Source: Jimgerdemannia flammicorona
Lineage: Eukaryota > Mucoromycota > Endogonomycetes > Endogonales > Endogonaceae
Length of the DNA: 10,865 nucleotides
Direction: 5' to 3'
Assembly: GCA_003990745.1 (NCBI GenBank)
Contig: RBNI01006901.1
Location: forward strand, 1 to 10,865
The notes beneath the pieces are model-generated. The model was given only the letters and a program-made list of their open reading frames with translations, had not been told where the DNA came from and did not search any database. A program made the translations under genes and the position numbers. This document shows, piece after piece, positions 7,101-10,865 of this stretch (its first letter is position 1; each line of letters begins with the position of its first letter).

Positions 7101-10100
7101 AGTTTTTGAGTGATAATATACCAGGAGCCAAGGTTTGTCGTTGATTTTTCCAAATGTTGCTGGTGTTATTATTAGATATTAATATTTGAATGTCCGCACG
7201 CATGTACAGGAAACATATCAAGAAGATGACTCGATCGAATTCGGAGAAATGAGAGGCACTTACGACCTAATATATATTTGGAACCGAATCAAGCGGGCGT
7301 TGCGGCTCGAAGATGATTTCGGCCAATTCAAATTAGCTATGCTGCAGCGAAGGAGAAGCTCAAACTTGGAACGCAGCCGATCAGAGCAGTCAGAATCGAA
7401 GGCCGGCGGAAAAGAAGATTCTTCTCAGATCCGTCTTTTGGATTCAACAATTCAAGATTCGTTTGTCTATCGGCCCGCCGAAGCGACTCGCGACGACATA
7501 CTCGAACGACGGGCACTGAAGCGTGAGTTCATCACCATGCACCCAATGTATGACAAGTCGCTCTGGGTCTTTTCGCCGAGTAATCGTTTCCGTCGCTGGT
7601 GTCAATTACTGGTGGAACCCAGCCGTGGCGAACGGACTTTTGGCACTCCGCCGTCCGAGACGCTGAGTTCCATCTTCATTGTTATTGTTTTTGCCAGCGT
7701 CGTTGTTAACGTTGTGCTCACAGCCATGAACACTCCGGTTTACCAGAAATATCAACAATCCTTGGAACCTTCCCAACGTTCGAAAGTTTATGGGTACACC
7801 GATATCGCATTCACAATTATTTTCTCCATCGAATTTATCGTACGCATTATCGCTGACGGATTCCTGTTCACCCCCAATGCCTATCTGCTCAACCCGTGGA
7901 ATAACCTGGATTTCTTTGTGCTCTTGACGCTGTATATCGCATTATTTGCCAACCTTTCTCCTTCGACCGGATGGTCTCGCGCGTTCCGAGCTTTCAAAGC
8001 ATTGCGAGCTTTGAGACTGATCAACCTTTTACCATCGATAAAGGAAACACTCGACGCGATTCTCGTGGCTGGGTTCCCGCGCATGCTCGATGCTGCGGCG
8101 CTGAGCCTGTGCTTACTTATTCCTTTCGCATTGTACGGTCAAAATGTGTTCCAGGGGTTGTTTTATAGTTGCAACGACAACGGCGTCCTCGACCGGGGAA
8201 CATGCATCGGTGAATCTCAGCAAACGATGTCCGCCCCACAGCCAGATACCAGCCTCGTCTACATGCCTCGTGTCTGGGCGAATCCATATGTCTACAGCTT
8301 CGATTCCTTCTGGGCTGCACTCCTGATTCTTTTCGAGATCGTCAGCGGTGAAGGCTGGGTCAATGTCGAGATTACTTCAATGCAGATTGTCGGAAAAAAT
8401 CTCAACTCACAACCAGATGCCTCACAACTCAATGGCATCTTCTTCATGGTCTATAACGTCGCCGGATCTGTGTTTGTGCTCAATCTCTTCCTCGGTGTCG
8501 TCATTGAGAACTTTACGAAGCGCAATGGGACTGCCTATTTGACGGTGGAGCAACGGAGGTGGCTAGATCTCAAGCGCCTTCTTAGGCAGGTTCGACCTTC
8601 AAAGAGACCTAAACAAGTCCCCCAGGATCGGGTACGGAAATGGTGCTTCGATAGGGCAACTGACAAGCGCGGCTGGTTCTACACGGCCATGACCGTGGTT
8701 ATTGTGTTGAACATAGGTGTGTTGTGCTCCGAATTCCGAACGGAACCTTCCCAGGCTACCGAAATCAAAGGTAATGTTTGACTTTTGCCTGTTTCAAGAC
8801 GTCAACGTCATACCTCTGATCTTCCGCTAACGCCCCGCTGCATTTCCGTCAAACGAAGAATACATCTTCCTTCTCTTTATCATGATTTATCTCGTCGAGC
8901 TTATGATTAAGCTCCTCGGCTTAGGATGGTACAGCTTCCGGCAAAATTCATGGAATATCTACGATCTGATTGTTGTCGTGGGTGGCGCTGTCACCACTTT
9001 ACCAATGTTGGCTGGCCAGCGCTCTCAAGGTATCATTGAGGCGCAGAAGGTCCTTCTCACGGCGATTTGTTTCAAATTGGTGCAAAAGAGCGATAGTTTG
9101 AATCAACTGTTCAAGACCATGGCGTAAGTTAATTATTGTATTTTTTTTTTTTTTTTTTTTTGGCGTTCGTTCGTGTGTTTGTGTTGATTGATATATACAC
9201 TCTGGCAATCATATAATCGCTTTTGTTGTCCTGACAACCATACATAACTCTCCCATAGAGCAAGCGCTCCTCAGATTATCAATCTATTGGCCGTCTGGTT
9301 CGTGGTGATGACCACGTACGCCATTTTGTTTGTCGAGATCTTCGGCCTGACCAAATACGGCAGTCAAGCGGTCAACGAACATGTAAACTTCCGTTCATTC
9401 GGCACGGCATTCCTGATGCTCGTCAGATTTTCAACTGGGTGAGTATGGATGATGTGCAAGGTTTTCTCTTTTAATGCGCGTCCAATGAGGGAATATAGTG
9501 TTTCATTAAAGCTCGACATGAGTTTCTGCTGATTTCTCTCTTTCTCCGACAGTGAAGGATGGAATACCGTGATGCATGATTATACCGTTGAATATCCTAA
9601 CTGCGCCGAGTCCCTTACCAACTACCTGGACTCTGACTGTGGCTCGGTTGCCTGGGCCTACGCGCTTTTCTTATCCTTCAATATTATCTCCATGTACATT
9701 TTTACGGCCATGTTCGTTGTGGTTGTGCTTGACAACTTTTCGTATGTGTATCAGATTGCCGCCAACTTCTCCCTTGTGACGAGGGATGAGATTAGGAAAT
9801 ATCCTTTGCTTTTCATAATTTTTTATAAAGGGGGAGGGGGGATGGGGCGACGGTCGGATGGGTAGTAGTATGTTTTTATTTGCTATGCAGGTTGATCACA
9901 TTATTTCTTAACTGAGGCTTACTTTCAAAAATGCTTGGGCCGCATTCGACCAGGAAAGAACCGGCTTCATTGATAAGAAGAATCTAATCAAATTTCTCAG
10001 GGTGAGTACTCTACTGGCCAATGCACGCCACCATAATAGCATCCCCCATTCACGATACATATTTGCTTGATTTAGAGCTTGTCCGGTGCCTTCGAGGTCA

Positions 10101-10724
10101 AAATTTATAGCGACGAATTTGCCATCAAGAGAATATATAAGGATTGCTACTCCAATACAAAGATTGGTATCGACGTCCAGGCACTGCGAAACAAACTGTC
10201 GCAGATAGATGTTAAAGCAGTGCATCAACGCAGGAAAACATTCGACGCGTTATATACAGTAAGTGAATTGTGATTGTTGTTAATCTCACTTGTAAAATGA
10301 ACAGGTGGCTCACGAAGGACTCTTTTCTGCGGCGAGAAACTTAGGAATTACAAGAAACAGAATCGCCGAAAGGAATTTCGTTTGGTCACATGCTACTCAC
10401 TTTGGCTCAATTTAAACTGATCAATGCCGAGGATTCCTTACTGTACGTACAAATAACCACATCAATACAAATGTGTACACCATCACACCTGTTTTGTCTC
10501 ATTACATCTCCAACTGACGTACGCCCTTGCGTCAACTATCATGACACCATTTTACCATAGGATTGATGAGTTACTTCAGCATCGGCAAAAGATGGAAACG
10601 ATCCAGAGAATCGTCAATTTTAAGCGTGTGGGAGGGATGCTAGAGACCATTGTCCTTAGGCGTAAATTGATGAAGCATAGGGCGGCCCAATTGCAAACGA
10701 ACAGGTGGAGCGCGGAGCATGGTG
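1951..10724 (+). CDS. cch1: Cch1-type voltage-gated calcium channel alpha-1 subunit, 21 exons, 3' end beyond the window
   Basis: Pore subunit of the fungal high-affinity Ca2+ influx channel, which by family works in the plasma membrane with a Mid1-like partner. Exons: 1951-2933, 3155-3301, 3520-3975, 4266-4321, 4524-4675, 4828-4909, 5055-5238, 5408-5601, 5715-5965, 6112-6192, 6283-6387, 6572-6689, 6861-7132, 7210-8770, 8859-9123, 9259-9438, 9553-9798, 9923-10001, 10076-10258, 10345-10442, 10561-10724. Splicing gives 5,857 nt, 1,952 codons plus one base, with no internal stop and consistent phases at every junction. Four repeats of six membrane helices are recognisable, with pore motifs VQNWTD, SGENWTD, SGEGW and TGEGW. 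Junctions were placed by GT-AG signals plus the conserved protein, except intron 17 (AT-AC). The start ATG at 1951 has a strong CACCATGG context. Fungal Cch1 proteins usually run to about 2,000 residues or more, so only the end of the tail is missing. Identity is very sure; individual splice sites mostly so. Confidence 0.95.
2728..2772 (+). repeat. cch1: In-frame 15-bp tandem repeat, three units, coding DEM-x-M
   Basis: Three 15-bp units (2728-2742, 2743-2757, 2758-2772) encode DEMGM, DEMDM, DEMDM at residues 260-274, followed by a partial unit. Units 2 and 3 are identical and unit 1 differs by one base, so the expansion looks recent. The unit length keeps the frame. Confidence 0.85.
3444..3461 (+). 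repeat. T18 tract in cch1 intron 2
   Basis: Uninterrupted run of 18 T on the coding strand, about 60 bp before the acceptor at 3519 and about 20 bp before the likely branch site TTCTAAC (3480-3486). Confidence 0.95.
3988..4024 (+). repeat. T26-G11 homopolymer pair in cch1 intron 3
   Basis: Twenty-six T (3988-4013) are followed directly by eleven G (4014-4024), starting 12 bp after the donor at 3976. Run lengths in such tracts are easily miscounted in sequencing. Confidence 0.9.
4145..4207 (+). repeat. T34-CTTG-T25 tract in cch1 intron 3
   Basis: A 63-bp almost pure T segment broken once by CTTG, 58 bp before the acceptor at 4265. With the T26-G11 run it makes intron 3 the longest complete intron in the gene (290 bp). 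Confidence 0.95.
5408..6908 (+). other. cch1: cch1 repeat II (S1-S6), exons 8-13
   Basis: S1 is about 723-739, S2 753-774, S3 785-800 and S4 812-826 (VIRGYRIIMAIPRLK, modest charge). S5 (838-862) is split by intron 10. The pore loop is VYNSFTSLNQ joined to IFSGENWTD across intron 11, with filter Glu902. S6 runs about 921-950, ending FVLLNMFIAIIMENF. Intron 12 interrupts S6 between the Asn and Phe of SFSN-F and has a U12-type donor. The II-III linker that follows (about 951-1180, to base 7662) begins with a charged stretch EEEKRRRQIEAYV and is mainly hydrophilic. Confidence 0.9.
6690..6860 (+). other. cch1: cch1 intron 12: probable U12-type (minor) GT-AG intron
   Basis: The 5' end is GTATCCTTTT, an exact match to the U12-type donor consensus GTATCCTTT and a poor U2-type donor (C at +4 and +5). 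The junction is fixed by the protein: SFSN joined to FVLLNMFIAII. The acceptor is CAACAG at 6855-6860. A TTCCTTCAC at 6826-6834 resembles the U12 branch consensus TTCCTTAAC with one mismatch, but its A is 27 nt from the acceptor, further than usual. Retention of the intron reaches a TGA at 6728-6730 and would stop the protein in helix IIS6. Confidence 0.75.
7663..8515 (+). other. cch1: cch1 repeat III (S1-S6), within the large exon 14
   Basis: This is the best preserved repeat and lies entirely in one 1,561-nt exon. S1 is about 1181-1201, S2 1226-1248, S3 1258-1275. S4 is complete: Arg1284, Arg1287, Lys1290, Arg1293, Arg1296, one charge every third residue, as in a working voltage sensor. S5 is about 1312-1335. 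The pore loop FDSFWAALLILFEIVSGEGW has filter Glu1408. S6 (1437-1458) ends FLGVVIENF. Two Cys in the S5-pore loop (SCNDNG, GTCIG) may pair. After S6 comes a basic stretch (RRWLDLKRLLRQVRPSKRPK), the III-IV linker. Confidence 0.92.
8668..9777 (+). other. cch1: cch1 repeat IV (S1-S6), exons 14-17
   Basis: S1 is about 1517-1535, S2 1549-1571, S3 1577-1597. The S4 position (about 1606-1627, EAQKVLLTAICFKLVQKSDS) has only scattered lysines (1611, 1620, 1624) and no arginine ladder, so this repeat is probably a weak or silent voltage sensor. S5 is about 1637-1660. The pore loop FRSFGTAFLMLVRFSTGEGW is split by intron 16 inside the filter motif, with filter Glu1697. Cys1713 and Cys1725 lie between filter and S6. 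S6 (1728-1756) ends VVVVLDNFSYVYQIA, highly typical of Cch1. Intron 15 carries a T22 tract. Confidence 0.9.
9141..9162 (+). repeat. T22 tract in cch1 intron 15
   Basis: Run of 22 T on the coding strand, 17 bp after the donor GTAAGT at 9124. Too far from the acceptor (9258) to be the polypyrimidine tract. Confidence 0.95.
9799..9922 (+). other. cch1: cch1 intron 17: U12-type AT-AC minor intron
   Basis: The intron starts ATATCCTTT (9799-9807), an exact U12-type AT-AC donor, and ends CTTAC at 9922. TTTCTTAAC at 9904-9912 matches the U12 branch consensus at eight of nine positions, and its branch A is 11-12 nt from the 3' end, in the normal range. Joining 9798 to 9923 gives codon AA-T (phase 2) and the expected protein, IRNFKNAWAAFD. 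I found no GT-AG pair that gives this protein. The intron separates helix IVS6 from the EF-hand-like segment. If retained, the frame runs to a TAG at 9863-9865 and loses the whole C-tail. Confidence 0.92.
9923..10724 (+). other. cch1: cch1 cytoplasmic C-tail with EF-hand-like segment, exons 18-21, incomplete
   Basis: The tail starts FKNAWAAFDQERTGFIDKKN, an EF-hand-like loop at residues 1787-1798 with Asp1, Glu3, Thr5, Gly6, Ile8 and Asp9, but Asn instead of Glu at position 12. Calcium binding is therefore doubtful; the segment corresponds to the EF-hand region after IVS6 in voltage-gated Ca2+ and Na+ channels. Next come LSGAFEVKIYSDEF, an IDVKAVHQRRKTF stretch, and KGISFGHMLLTLAQFKLI, all conserved in kind among Cch1 tails. 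Exon 20 must begin at 10345 rather than after the earlier AG at 10304 to keep this frame. Exon 21 ends at 10724 with donor GTAAGT; the stop codon is outside the window. Confidence 0.85.
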
Positions 10725-10812
10725 GTAAGTGCGGTTCGTTTGTAAATTATGTTTTGTTGATATTGTGTATTCACGATTGCTCGTCATCCTTGAGCTCTCA
10801 TTCTCTCTCCCC

Positions 10813-10865
<53 letters not shown>
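10725..10865 (+). other. cch1: cch1 intron 21, 5' part, ending in a T48 tract at the window edge
   Basis: Donor GTAAGT begins at 10725 after phase-1 exon 21. A pyrimidine-rich stretch (about 10799-10817) passes into an unbroken T run from 10818 to the last base, at least 48 T. The acceptor and remaining exon(s) are not in the window. The run may mark where an assembly stopped. Confidence 0.8.

Noticed and set aside
9859..9918. A GT-AG alternative for intron 17 (donor GTAGTA near 9860, acceptor TGAG at 9917)
   Set aside because: It would add a YPLLFIIFYKGGGGMGRRSDG-like segment between IVS6 and the EF-hand segment, with a weak donor; the AT-AC reading restores the conserved protein exactly.
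10818..10865. T48 tract as a transcription terminator
   Set aside because: It lies inside an intron of an unfinished reading frame and the gene is transcribed by Pol II; it is better read as another intronic T tract or an assembly edge.

Overview
The window is eukaryotic and almost certainly fungal. About 80% of it is one intron-rich gene on the + strand for a Cch1-type voltage-gated calcium channel alpha-1 subunit, the pore of the fungal high-affinity Ca2+ uptake system. I reconstructed 21 exons by hand. All splice phases agree, giving 1,952 residues before the gene runs off the right edge inside intron 21. The four six-helix repeats, four pore loops and start of the cytoplasmic tail are all present.

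Layout: 1-287 is the 5' part of a minus-strand gene, cut by the left edge, of unrecognised function. 288-540 holds its TATA-containing upstream region. 541-1816 is a very AT-rich island containing two diverged direct repeats exactly 720 bp apart, probably the decayed remains of a mobile or duplicated element. 1817-1950 is an A13 run and the presumed 5' leader of cch1. 1951-10724 is cch1: cytoplasmic N-tail, repeat I, repeat II, II-III linker, repeat III in one large exon, repeat IV, then an EF-hand-like C-tail. 10725-10865 is the start of intron 21, ending in a T48 tract.

The most interesting signal is in the splicing. Nineteen of the 21 introns have major (U2-type) donors. Two do not. Intron 17 begins ATATCCTTT, ends AC, and has TTTCTTAAC about 11 nt before its end: a textbook U12-type AT-AC minor intron. 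Intron 12 begins GTATCCTTT, a perfect U12-type GT-AG donor. The conserved protein fixes both junctions. Minor introns are generally thought lost from Ascomycota and Basidiomycota but have been reported in Mucoromycota such as Rhizopus and Phycomyces. That favours an early-diverging, repeat-rich fungus, although the window alone cannot fix the species.

Other points: repeat I carries Gln where repeats II-IV carry Glu in the selectivity filter; repeat IV has a charge-poor S4; and long T tracts occur in four introns, always on the coding strand.
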